DNA from: Myotis daubentonii
Lineage: Eukaryota; Chordata; Mammalia; Chiroptera; Vespertilionidae
Direction: 5' to 3'
Length of the DNA: 64,000 bases
NCBI RefSeq assembly: GCF_963259705.1
Contig: NC_081846.1
Coordinates: forward strand, 58,640,205 to 58,704,204
Below the pieces are notes generated by a model that worked only from the letters and a program-made list of their open reading frames with translations, made no database searches and was not told the origin of the DNA. A program made the position numbers and the translations under genes. The number at the start of each line of letters is the position of its first letter. Position 1 is the first letter of the stretch. This document shows, in pieces, positions 1-10,004 of this stretch.

Positions 1-780
1 GTGTCTTTGAACTTTTTATGAATTCCTGGATCATTGCTTTTCAAACATCTGCAGCCCGCCATAACTACCGGTCACAAATGCATTGCATATCACATGATGC
101 AGTGTGTCCATGTGAAAGTTTACAAGAACAATGCTGTGTTTAGCCTTAACATGTATTACGTACACTATTATTTTTTTCTATTCTAATCCCATCCATTCTA
201 ACCTCATTTGTTCTATTTCACTTTTTGAATACTGGTGCCACCCAGGAAACTGATTTCACTCCCACTAATGAACAGTAGTGTCTAGTTTGAAAAGTACTAA
301 GAGGACTATCTCTCCTGACCCAGATTCTGGATTTCCCCTCATACTTCCCTACTGCTTGCCTTGCTGAACATGCACTTCCTTCCCGAGATTCCCTCCCTGC
401 TGTGAACAAATTTCTACTTCACGTAATTGTCTTAATAATCCCAATCCAGTCTTAAAAAGGATACACGTTTCCCTTAGCTACCCTTTCTGAACATGGACAG
501 GTGTTTCATAATTTTTCTTAACAAGATATATACAGTCTTACTTTTGACAAACTTTTACTGAAGGCTTGATGATAATATAAGAAAAGTGCAATGATTAGAA
601 ATGGCAATCTAGTGAACTATTTAGGATGTAATAATATTATGTCTAGAATTGTTTCTATAGTCCTCTTGGAGCAGACAGCATGGCTGGAGTACAGATGAAA
701 CAATAATGGCTATGAGTTGAAATGGTGAGGCTGAGTGGCAGGTATAATTTAACTTCATTATACTATTTTCATGTTTTTGT
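1..780. other. Unassigned AT-rich sequence
   Basis: No repeat, gene or RNA recognised. The short reading frame inside (218-409, minus) has no recognisable domain. Confidence 0.5.
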
Positions 781-810
781 GTGTGCTTGAAGTGGTTCCT
801 AATAAAAGGT

Positions 811-1071
811 TTTTAGAAAGACAGAGGTAGAAAGAAAAAGGACAAAGGAGGGAGGGAGGGAAGAGAGAGGGAGGAGGGAGGGAGGAAGGGGGAAGGCAGG
901 GAGGAAGGAGGGAGGGAGGGAGGAATGAAGAAAAAGAGGACCAGAGAAATAATTGAAGAATAAGAGAAGAGGGAAGGAAGGAAGGAAGGCAGAAAGGAAG
1001 GAAGAAAGGAACAGAGGGAGGGAGGGAGGGAGGGAGGGAGGGAGGGAGGGAGGGAGGGAGGGAGGGGAAAC
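811..1071. repeat. Purine-rich simple repeat, GGGA/GGAA type
   Basis: About 260 bases almost entirely A and G on the plus strand, moving from mixed GGGA/GGAA blocks into a pure GGGA tract at about 1015-1066. The three overlapping proline/serine/leucine reading frames on the minus strand are products of this low-complexity DNA, not genes. The GGG runs separated by single A fit a G-quadruplex pattern on the plus strand. Confidence 0.95.
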
Positions 1072-1200
1072 ATTCATAACCCATATTGCAAGTGTCAGCT
1101 CCCTATAGATCCCACATGGCAAGACCTAACATTGGTCCCATCTCTCATCTCTGGGAATATGCACTTGTATCACATTTGCATATTAAATAGGACAACTTCC

Positions 1201-1419
1201 CTAGTCAGTCTGGCTCAGTGGATAGAGTGTTGGCTTGTGGACTAAAGGGTCTCAGGTTCAATTCCAGTCAAAGGTACATGCCCAGGTTTAGGGCTTGATC
1301 CCCAGTAGGGGGCTTGCAGGAGGCAGCCAATCAATGTTTCTCTCTCATCATTGATGTTTCTATCTTTCTCTACCTCTCCCTTTCTCTCTGAAATCAATAA
1401 AAATATTTTTTTAAAAAAG
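1201..1419 (+). mobile_element. Ves SINE (tRNA-derived, bat-specific)
   Basis: Pol III box A (TGGCTCAGTGG, 1211-1221) and a slightly mutated box B (GGTTCAATTCC, 1255-1265) sit in a tRNA-like head. A body with CCCCAGTAGGGGGC, a CT-rich segment and a short A-rich tail follow. The probable target duplication is AACTTCC (1194-1200) against AACTACC (1420-1426), 6 of 7 bases matching. Divergence suggests a moderately old insertion. It codes for no protein. Confidence 0.9.
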
Positions 1420-2771
1420 AACTACCAACATGGCTTCCCACATAAAAGAGACTTATTCAAAAGTGGAGACTGCTATTACATTTTTTAATGGATCATTTTT
1501 CAGCTTTGAAATTTTCAAGGTCCAGTTTCCATAGACATACATGCACAAAAATATATGTAATGGCTGCTTCCTTATGAACAAAAATTATTTTAAAATATTA
1601 TCTGAAAGAAGCTAGTATTTCTTGCTCCCGTAGTTTAGACCATAAAGAAGCGTATACACATGCTTTACTACCCACTCACATTTTTAGGTTATTGCCCAAT
1701 AATGTTTCCCCAAAACCTCCCCTCTATTTATATATCTCTCTGAATACCAAGTAGGATACTCTCTGCATCCCAAGGGATGTTCGTCCCTTATGAAAATTCT
1801 AGAAGTTGATGTATTATTACTACCTATAGTAGATTATATTTAATTATTCAACAAATATACTCCTCTCACCCTACCTCCAGAGGAGGAGTACATATCTCTG
1901 TCCAATTAACTCTGGGCTTAGTTATGTGACCTGTGTTGGCCAATGAGGTGTTAGGAGATATGATGTGAACAGAGACCCAATTATCTTGCACGAGCATGCA
2001 TACTCATGCATATCTTAAATCCCATTTTTAAGACCAGAGAAAGAGGCATGCCTCCAAAAGAATTGTGGGCGTGGCTCTTTAACACTGAAATATGACTGGA
2101 ATCAAAATATATAGAATCAAATATATAGGAAACCAATGAAGATTTCGAGAGAACTCTTGGCTATAGTCCTACCAGTGTAGATGACAAAAGGAGATTAAAT
2201 CAATTTGAGAGATTAAAAACAAAAGAAACAAAAAACAATTTTCTACAAGCTTAAAGAAGGTGAGTTGTTCTACAAGAAAGGCATTTTCTTCTTAAAAGGC
2301 TTCTGAAATGGCCAAGGATGGTGACAGTAAAGAAGGGTGGAGTCAAGACCCATAGAATGAATACAATGAATTTAGAGGCATGCCCCGGAGGAGATCTGGG
2401 ACCTAGTCCAGGAATATCCTCTACCTGAAGGGGGCCTAGTGAGAGCACATCAGCAGGATTTAAAAATGTGAAGGACCTCTGACTACTGCATGTCTCCCAT
2501 TCTTTCCCTTGTGTAGGAGTTTACTGCAGCTATCCTGGCCTTATTCCAGTATTGTTTTGAGTTTGTGTGTTGGGTACAGGTTGAGGGGGATAACTAGTGT
2601 TTTACTAGTGAGCTTTAGAACTCTATACTAGAAACAAACAAACAAACAAAAATGTACAGCTGTGCTTATAATAGATAATACCTGAACTTCCAGCCTGATG
2701 CCCTAATTGGATGAGACTTTGGGGGTTTCCAAAATGAATCTGTTAATTTTATAATGGGATGGTAATAAATA
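1420..2771. other. Mostly unassigned; possible old LTR-like remnant inside
   Basis: About 1885-2060 contains a TATGTGACCTGTGTTGGCCAATGAGG segment, split here as TATGTGACCTG and TTGGCCAATG, followed by a short GTGAACAGAG stretch. The same pattern recurs near 3430-3560, 37840-37900 and 41260-41320, so it looks like an old dispersed mammalian repeat, perhaps MaLR-type. Nothing else is recognised. A minor CAAA run lies at 2634-2651. Confidence 0.4.
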
Positions 2772-3351
2772 TCCAATCTAATAAAGAGGGAATATGCTAA
2801 TTGACCCTCATGCCATTGCAAAGATGGTGGCGCCCACAGTCAATAAGGAGGGAATATGCTAATTGACTGCCACACCCTCAAAGATGGTGGCGCCCACAGC
2901 CACAGATGGCTGGCAGGGGAGGGCAGTTGCGGGGAGGGGGGGGGGACCGGGTCTGCAAGGGGAGGGCAGTTAGGGGTGACCCGGCTGGCAGGGGAAGGGA
3001 GTTGGGAGAGGACAAGGTCTGCAGGAGAGGGCACTTGGGGGGTACCAGGCCTGCAGGGGAGGGCACTTGGGGGTGACCAGGCCTGCAGGGGAGGGAAGTT
3101 GGGGGCAATCAGGCTGGCAGGGGAGTGATTAGGGGGTGATCAGGCTGGCAGGCAGAAGTGGTTAGGGGCAATCAGGCTGGCAGGCATGTGAATAGTTGGG
3201 AGTTAGCAGTCCTGAATTGTGAGAGTGATGTGGGATCAGGCCTAAACTGGCAGTCGGACATCCCCTGAGGGGTCCCAGATTGGAGAAGGTGCAGGCTGGG
3301 CTGAGGGACACCCCCCCTCCAGTGCACAAATTTCATGCACCAGGCCTCTAG
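2772..3351 (+). mobile_element. HeliBat Helitron, non-autonomous
   Basis: The 5' end TCCAATCTAATAAAGAGG follows host A (2771). The 3' end is CTAG (3348-3351) followed by T, so insertion was between A and T as in Helitrons. The near-palindromic 3' hairpin region (about 3322-3340) precedes GGCCTCTAG. The first 130 bases hold a tandem copy of the 5' segment. The middle is a degenerate 30-40 base G-rich repeat with the theme GGCAGGGGAGGGCAGTTGGG. There is no Rep/helicase gene; reading frames on both strands are shadows of the repeat. It would need an autonomous element to move. Confidence 0.93.
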
Positions 3352-3394
3352 TTTATAAAGAATAGGACAGATTATTGTTCAAAAAATATTCACA

Positions 3395-3600
3395 TTCTTT
3401 CCTATTTCCACCTTATAGGTGGAATATACGTCTCCAGACCATTGACTTTGGATTTAGCCATGCTGCTTGTTTGGGCCAATAGACATTAGCTGACAGGACC
3501 TGAACAGAAGCTAAACATGTGCTTGCAGTTAGTTTGCCCTCTTGTGCTCCACCTTTTACCATGAGAAAAATACACCTCAGGTGACTGCTGGTTCCAAGAA
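3395..3600 (+). mobile_element. Old LTR-like dispersed repeat, probable MaLR type
   Basis: Contains a GGATTTAGCCATG...TTGGGCCAATAGACATTAG segment (quoted in part) then a CTTGTGCTCC / TTTTACCATGAG stretch. This resembles the shared repeat pattern at about 1885-2060, 37770-38160 and 41210-41570. No ends or target duplication are visible. The family name is uncertain. Confidence 0.4.
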
Positions 3601-4921
3601 GATGGTTTCTTCCCTGGTTTTTCATTCTGTTAAAATCCTATTCATTTTTTTCCTACTCAGCTTACAAGTCAGTTCTTTCAAAAATCATTCCTTGTCTTTA
3701 CCAGCCAGAAGTAACAATCCTAGCTCTGACTTCATATGATACATTCCCTCTCTGTCTCTTTGAAGAACACTTTCAATATTCTTTCAACAAAATTTTAGTG
3801 GCCTATATACACTGAATCAACACCCATAATTTGGTTCTGCAGCTAATAGTGGTGTAACTCATCACTTGATGCCTTGTATATTGAGCCTATTTCATGCACA
3901 TGAAGTATTTCCCTATTGAATTATAAATTCCTTGAAGCCAAAATGTCTATTTCGTTCACCCTTTTCTTCCCAATGGCCTATTGTGCCAAAATGATACTGA
4001 ATTGACAAAAATTGAATAAAGGAATAAATTCATGAATAATCTCTACTTACATAGGGTGCTTGAACATACTTTATACATTTTGGGTTTCCTCTCATTAGTC
4101 ATGGGATTAAATGGAAAGGTGATTGCTGGTTCTAAACAATACCTGTTTAAACCTCAGATAAATAAGGTTTTTGATGAGACATGTTCCTTTTAAGACATCT
4201 AGGTACACTTTATTTCTCTTTCAAGTCATTTTTTTTTAGAAAAACTATTTTATATTTTAATGTTCTTGATTTCTTCTTTCTATCTGCAGATCTCAAAAGT
4301 TACACACATAAGGAACACAGAGAATTCCCAGAAATTCAAGACTCACATTCAAGATTACTGATTAAATATTTTTTATAGGACAGGAGTTTTATAGGGTGAG
4401 GAGAATATATGGGTAAGATAATTAAACATACTTATCTTAATCTTTATAACACACTGCTTCCAACCTCATTGCCTTTTATCCTTGCAGCTTCCCTGACACC
4501 AAAGCACTTACCATTTGTTCAGTGAAAATTTAATAAAAGGAGAAAACTGCTATGTTATTTTCCCAAATGTTTACTGTGTGCATTTCTCATTTGCCAATGT
4601 TTTGATTGGCAGCTTTATATGACCCTGGATTTTAATTTTATATAAAATTTGATAGGAAGTATATTTTAGAAGTCATAATAAAAAATGACTACAGATCTGA
4701 ATGTGTTTTTCTAAAAAAGTTTTGTTTCCCCAAGTTGAATTTGTTAGTCCTGAGACACAGTGAGAAGAATATGCATTAACAAACCACAATCACTTTTGCT
4801 ATTTGTAGGAATAAGTAAATTGAAAACCATTTTCAACATTATTTTCAGGGAAATAATATGGCTCATATTTGTTACATTTGTATAAATTTTCTAAAAATCT
4901 CCTGATTGTCTTTCTCGTTTG
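3600..4921. other. Unassigned AT-rich sequence
   Basis: No recognised repeat, gene or RNA. Short reading frames do not exceed about 70 codons and have no domain. Confidence 0.5.

Positions 4922-4959
<38 letters not shown>
4922..4959. repeat. (TG)n microsatellite
   Basis: About 18 uninterrupted TG units. The histidine/threonine run in the overlapping minus-strand frame is a product of this tract. Length polymorphism is likely. Confidence 0.98.
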
Positions 4960-4961
<2 letters not shown>

Positions 4962-5089
4962 CTTACTTTTTGGGATCTATTGAGTATCTGACTAAACAGC
5001 TTAGTGCCATGGGGCCAATGGTCATACAATAAGTGAGCAATTTTCATGATTAACTTTTGACTATTACTTTAAGGCTTTCTCTTCTATGT

Positions 5090-5268
5090 TCTCAAGGTGC
5101 AAGCTACCCCGTGTGTGGTCCACAGACCAGAGCATTGGCATCACTGGGCAACTTGTTACAAATGCGAAATCACAAACCCACCACAGGTCTCCAAATAAGC
5201 ATCTACCTTTTAACAGAAAATTCAGGAAATAAATATGCCTTTCAAATTTTCAGAAGCACTACTTCAGG
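5090..5268 (-). mobile_element. MER5-like hAT (Charlie) miniature element, decayed
   Basis: Reads as GTGGTCCACAGACCAG, GGCATCACTGGGCAACTTGTT, quoted in part, then a CAAATGCGAAATC block and a closing TTTCAGAAGCACT. This order matches the reverse complement of MER5-type non-autonomous hAT elements, old in placental mammals. Terminal repeats are degraded and no target duplication is clear. Confidence 0.6.
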
Positions 5269-5269
5269 T

Positions 5270-5945
5270 AAATTGGTTATATATTTTAAGGCCATTTCCA
5301 CACACTCTTTATCAGCTGATTTTAACTGCTTCTCATGCCCCCAAGTCAGTTCCCCATAGTGTGAAGTTCACATGCTCCATTCCTCCAGGGTCAGAGAAGG
5401 GAGTTTTCATTAGAGTGGAGTGGAAGAGTATCCTGAATTTCTAGATAATATAAAGCTATCACTTTTTGCAGCATTGCTTCTTTAACCATATGGATGGAAA
5501 ATTTTCCAAAATGTGTTACACACTTCCTAATCTCTGAAAATAAGTTGCACTAAACACAATGCAACCTTTTCCTTAATAAATACCAGTTGTGATTATGAAC
5601 TTCAATAATAACACTGCTGGAAACAAAAATGAGCTTAGTAGTTAGTGAATCATTCAGGCATAATCAACCCTACATGACTTTCCATAGACTGCTATGCTGT
5701 TTTAATTCATTTCTTCCTCAATTGAATTAATTGCTTTCTCCTTTCTCCATAGTTATGTCACTTTCTCATTAAGTTCCACCACTCTCAGTAGGATACCTCC
5801 TTCTCACTCCTGCACTACTTCTTCAGTAGAATAATTCTTCCACATACAGTTAGTTCTGTCTTATTGAGGCAGGTTTCTCTTTCTTGTTTTTCTGTATTTA
5901 TTTTTGGCTTCTCTAGCATCATTTCCCTCCTTGTATTTGTTTTTT
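5270..5945. other. Unassigned sequence
   Basis: No confident feature. The AT-rich, pyrimidine-rich right part may already belong to the old L1 that follows. Confidence 0.4.
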
Positions 5946-6679
5946 TCCTTTCCTGCTACTAATCACATCTGACCATTTTAGTCTTTTGAAATGAAACATT
6001 TATACCATCTGCACTTAAATGATACATCTGGGTTTATATTTACTATGTATTTATGTGCCATCCATTGAACCCCTATTTTATGCTACTTTTTCTTTGTTTC
6101 TTGCCTTCTTTTGTATTACTAAAATTGCTTTGTTTTCTATTTCCCCCATAACTGATTATATTTGAAAATGTTAATATGATTTTAATAGTTACCTTAGATT
6201 TAACATGCAACTTAGATTTATTGAAGTCTCATACAATTGGTAATTAAAATTTTAATTTTTAATTTTAGTCTTATAAAACTTACTAATTTTACCATGTTCC
6301 CAATAATGCTCAAATTTTACACTTTAATTCCATTTAATTTTTTAAAATTTTATTTTATTATCATGCATTTTAATTTGACATATTTAAATTTCTCAGACAT
6401 ATTATTTGTACATTGTTATGCTTATACATTGTTATTGTATTGTTATGTCCCATCAAAATCCATTTACATTTCTTCATATATTTACCCTTTTGTTGCTCTT
6501 ATTACTTGGGGAAATTTCATATTTTTGCTAGATATATACTTCTAGAGTGGCAGTTATTTTCTCATAGCACTTTATGATGTTTTTCCATTGTCTTTTGCTT
6601 CCATCATTTCTGTTGATTAATCAGCTGTCCATTTCATTGCTGCTCTGTTGAAAATAATATGTCTTCTTAGGCTGCTTTT

Positions 6680-7325
6680 TTTGGGGGAGGGTATATTTTT
6701 ATTATTATTTTCTTTATTGATTAAGGTATTACATATGTGTACTTATTCCCCCATTGCCTCCCCACCCTTCTGCACTCATGACCTCACCCCCCTGGTGTCT
6801 GTGTCCATTGGTTAGGCTTATATGCATGCATACAAGTCCTTTGGTTGATCTCTCTCCCTTACCCCTGCCCTCCCCTACCTTCCCTCTGAGGTTTGATGGT
6901 CTGATCAATGCTTCTCTGTCTCTGGATCTGTTTTTGTTCATCATTTTAGGTTGTTCATTATATTCCACAAATGAGTGAGATCATATGATATTTATCTTTC
7001 TCTGACTGGCTTATTTCACTTAGCATAATACTCTCCAGTTCCATCCATGCTATTGCAAATGTTAAGAATTCCTTCTTTTTTTACTGCAGCATAGTATTCC
7101 ATTGTGTAGATATACCACAGTTTTTTAATCCACTCATCTGCTGATGGGCCCTTAGGCTGTTTCCAAATCTTAGCTATGGTGAATTTTTCTGTTATGAACA
7201 TAGGGGTGCATATATCCTTTCTGATTATTGTTTCTAGTTTCTTGGGATATATTACTAGAAGTGGGATCACTGGGTTAAATTCCCACCAGGAATGCATGAG
7301 GGTTCCTTTTTCTTGCCAGCACTCG
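6680..7325 (-). mobile_element. 5'-truncated L1 with target-site duplication
   Basis: The minus-strand L1 3' end (tail next to CTTTATTGATTAAGG) extends through the 3' UTR into the ORF2 C-terminus. It is flanked by a perfect 10-bp direct repeat GGCTGCTTTT at 6670-6679 and 7326-7335, the mark of target-primed insertion. Compared with the related copy at 14209-14520, about 69 bp (23 codons) is missing near 7284. It inserted into an older L1 remnant. Confidence 0.9.
7016..7297 (-). pseudogene. L1 ORF2 C-terminal fragment
   Basis: The 93-codon frame carries L1 ORF2p C-terminal signatures: NPVIPLL, YPKKLETIIRKDICTPMF, then [19 protein letters not shown]. Only the tail of the protein is present, without endonuclease or reverse transcriptase. 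The start codon is fortuitous and created by the 69-bp deletion junction upstream. It is non-functional. Confidence 0.9.
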
Positions 7326-7570
7326 GGCTGCTTTTAATATTTTCTCTTTCTCTTTCATTTTCAGCTATCTTACTGTATGTCTCTAAATGTGTTTTTCCGT
7401 ATGTGTGACTTGCATAGTCTTACAGAATTTCTTGTACTTTGTTAGTTTTGGAAAAATCTTAGTATTATCTCCAAATATTGCTTCTGCCCCATTCTTTCTT
7501 TCTACTATTTTTGGGACTCCAATGAGCATTTTCATTTTGTTACGTATATAGGTCAAGAAGTTACAAGGAA

Positions 7571-7924
7571 ATATCTGCACTTAGATGAGTTAAAGTATTC
7601 TGCAACAGAACTGTGCTACTTCAAAGGACAATTAGGAAAATGATAAATTTCGAGATCATTAGTTTAAGAGCATTTATGCATTGCTAAAACAATAAAATTA
7701 AAGGAGCTAATATGAGAAAACAAAACCTCAGAAAAATAAGATGGCGTCTGCAGCTAATTTCACCCTGTATTTTCAGATTCTAGATGTGTGCAAAGGCTGA
7801 GAAACCAAAAGTAAAAAGTTTCCATCTTCTACACATTTTATAGGTTGCCAAATCAAAGAAAAGAAAAAGTTAATTTTTTGGAACATGGTCAAATTTAAAT
7901 CTTCTTACCTACAATGGTACAAAA
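7571..7924. other. Unassigned sequence
   Basis: No recognised feature. Confidence 0.5.
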
Positions 7925-8145
7925 TGTAGTAGAAATAACATTGACTTTAAATTTAAATAAATCTGCATTTGAATCCTATCTCCACTATTAAGTTGACTTA
8001 GAGTACATTAAGCACTCTCTGAAAAAGTTTATACATATTTAAAATACAAGTAACAATAGTATTAAAAATTTAGATTTTGGTGGTAATGAGCAATAACTGA
8101 AATAAATGTGTTTGGCACAAAGTAGGCATGTGAAATGGTAACAAT
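7925..8145 (+). mobile_element. MIR SINE remnant
   Basis: Degraded MIR order on the plus strand: a TTTGAATCCTATCTCCACTATTAAG segment (quoted in part elsewhere as TTTGAATCCTATCTCC), then a decayed core, then a GTTTGGCACAAAGTAGGCA tail. Old, with indistinct ends. Confidence 0.55.
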
Positions 8146-8574
8146 TCTTAGAAAAGAATGCCTAAATTATTATTGTTAACCTTTACATGATTAATAAATT
8201 AATGCTAGGTGCTTCAAAAATAATACCCTTCTTTGTGTTGAATCATAAACCTTTGACTGGCACTCTGTAGTAATAATGATTAGGTGTGAACTAACACATG
8301 GGAGCAATATAATCTTTTCTCTATATAACCACACTCGTCAGCTCCCTGGGCTCTTACCCTTAGATGTGGGTGTGATTCTGTAGAAATTCAAGTGCCTGGA
8401 GCTGGTTTTGCCCACATTTCACCTTACCAGCCTTTCTTGGTCTCATGTTAACTCATGTTAAAGACTCTAAAACTGAGAACTTTGCTGGAAAGAGAAAACA
8501 TTTGTTTCCGTAGGTTCATGTATTACACACTGGATATAATTTGTAGTATTTGTGATGTATATGTGTTTTAATAT
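8146..8574. other. Unassigned sequence
   Basis: No recognised feature. Confidence 0.5.
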
Positions 8575-9165
8575 TTTTAAGCACTTTACTATGTGCCTTA
8601 TACTAGTCCAATTATTTTATATGTATTAATATTTTTAGTCCTCATAACATTGTTGTAAGGTGGGTGCTAGTGCTAATTTTATTTTGTAGGTGAGAAAATT
8701 AAGTAGATATCCTATATAATAAAAGCCTAATATGCTAAGTGTTGGGTCATCCAGTCGGCCATTCAACCAATCAAAGTGTAATTATACTAAGGCCTCTCAG
8801 CCACTCGCTATGATGTGCACTTGCCACCAGGGGGCAGACGCTCTGACTGTTAGGCTAGCTTGCTGCTGGGGTCCTGCTGATTGGTACTGAGGAAGATAGG
8901 CTGGACATACCCTGGAGCCCTTTCACAGACCCTCCCTGGCTGGCCAACCTCCCGCATATCTCCCCGGCCCCAAAAATGCACTGGTGGGGGTGCCTCGGCC
9001 TGGCCTGCTCCCTCTCGCAATCCGGGCTGAGGAACCCCACTCCCAAGTGCATGAATTTCGTACACCGGGCCTCTAGTTTTAAATAATTTTCCAGGATTTC
9101 ACAGCTGTGAAGTGGTAGAGCCAAAATAACAACCCTGGTGGTCTAGTTCTTAATCACTATAAAAA
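8575..9165 (-). mobile_element. MIR SINE split by a Helitron
   Basis: The left part (8575-8709) reads GCACTTTACTATGTGCC, TCCTCATAACATTGTTGTAAGG, shortened here, and GGTGAGAAAATTAAG. The right part (9077-9165) resumes with CACAGCTGTGAAGTGGTAGAGCC and CTTAATCACTAT. Together they form the reverse complement of MIR, interrupted exactly at the Helitron ends. The Helitron is therefore the younger element. Confidence 0.85.
8710..9076 (+). mobile_element. HeliBat Helitron, non-autonomous
   Basis: Starts TCCTATATAATAAAAGCC after host A (8709) and ends CTAG (9073-9076) before T. The terminal hairpin region lies at 9047-9065 (GTGCATGAATTTCGTACAC). It inserted into a MIR. A perfect fit to the CTCF core motif, CCACCAGGGGGCAG, lies at 8824-8837. 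It has no transposase gene; the two minus-strand frames (about 70-90 codons) match nothing recognised. Confidence 0.95.
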
Positions 9166-9730
9166 TGGCTATCACAATTACTACTATTTGCATTATAAAC
9201 ATTACCTTACAATTTGAAATCCTGGCTAGTTAAAATCATTACTCATTAAGGTCAGTAAAAGGAATGTGAGTAGGTTTTGTTATAACTAAATTTGGGAAAT
9301 TCAGTGTCTTGTTATGCACACCAAATTTAATTAAACTTTTTTGAGGAAATTCATGCTATTCTTTAAAAAGTATATTTCAATTAATCTCACTATCTGATAA
9401 ATACATCTACCCTCAAATGTACATATAAATACCCACTGGAGACTTTTCATCATAATTCAATATTTTTAAATGTTCATAGAATATCATTTGGTAGTCTTCT
9501 ACTTCAAGTATGAAATGTTTGACTGGATCTATTCCTTCAATAGTAAACAAGGGAAATGGGGTTTCTATTATAAGACAGTAGCTCCTTAATATTATGCAAT
9601 TCTAATTCACTCATTCACACTAAATCATCATTATTAGTAGGGAAATTTCTTACATTTCTTCTATGTGAGAATTTATTTAATTGAAAAAAATCTCACAGAT
9701 GTGTCAAGAAGGTTTAACAATATATTTATA
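9166..9730. other. Unassigned AT-rich sequence
   Basis: No recognised feature. Confidence 0.5.
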
Positions 9731-10004
9731 CTAGAGGCCCGGTGCACGATATTGGTGCACTGGGGGGCCAGGCATCCCTCAACCCGACCTGCGCCCCCTT
9801 GCAGTCCAGGAGCCCTCATGGGGTGTCTGACTGATGGCTGCTGCTGCTGTGCTCACCAGCCATGAGCCAGGTTTCTGTGGGAGTGCACTGACCACCTGGG
9901 GGCTCCTGTGTTGAGCATATGCACCCTGGTGGTCAGTGCATGTCATAGCGACCAGTTGTTCCACTGTCCAGTCGATTTGCATATTATCTTTTTATTATAT
10001 AGGA
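9731..10004 (-). mobile_element. HeliBat Helitron, non-autonomous
   Basis: Reverse orientation: CTAGAGGCCCGGTGCACGA (3' hairpin end) at 9731 after A, and ATTATATAGGA (complement of the TCCTATATAAT 5' end) closing at 10004 before T. An octamer motif (ATTTGCAT, 9975-9982) lies near the 5' end. An inverted pair of CTCF-like motifs, the right one with a core mismatch, lies at 9889-9935. Internal sequence resembles the element at 32426-32886. Confidence 0.95.

Larger units (their letters stand above)
5950..7570 (-). mobile_element. Old L1 3' region, interrupted by a younger L1
   Basis: Very AT- and T-rich sequence with phrases typical of the reverse complement of mammalian L1 3' UTRs, such as TTTTCCATTGTCTTTTGCTTCC and GTTGATTAATCAGCTGTC, each shortened here. 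It continues past the younger L1 (6680-7325) with TAATATTTTCTCTTTCTCTT. Boundaries and subfamily are uncertain. Confidence 0.5.

Noticed and set aside
758..1122. Three overlapping proline/serine/leucine-rich frames
   Set aside because: Product of the GGGA/GGAA purine tract read on the minus strand.
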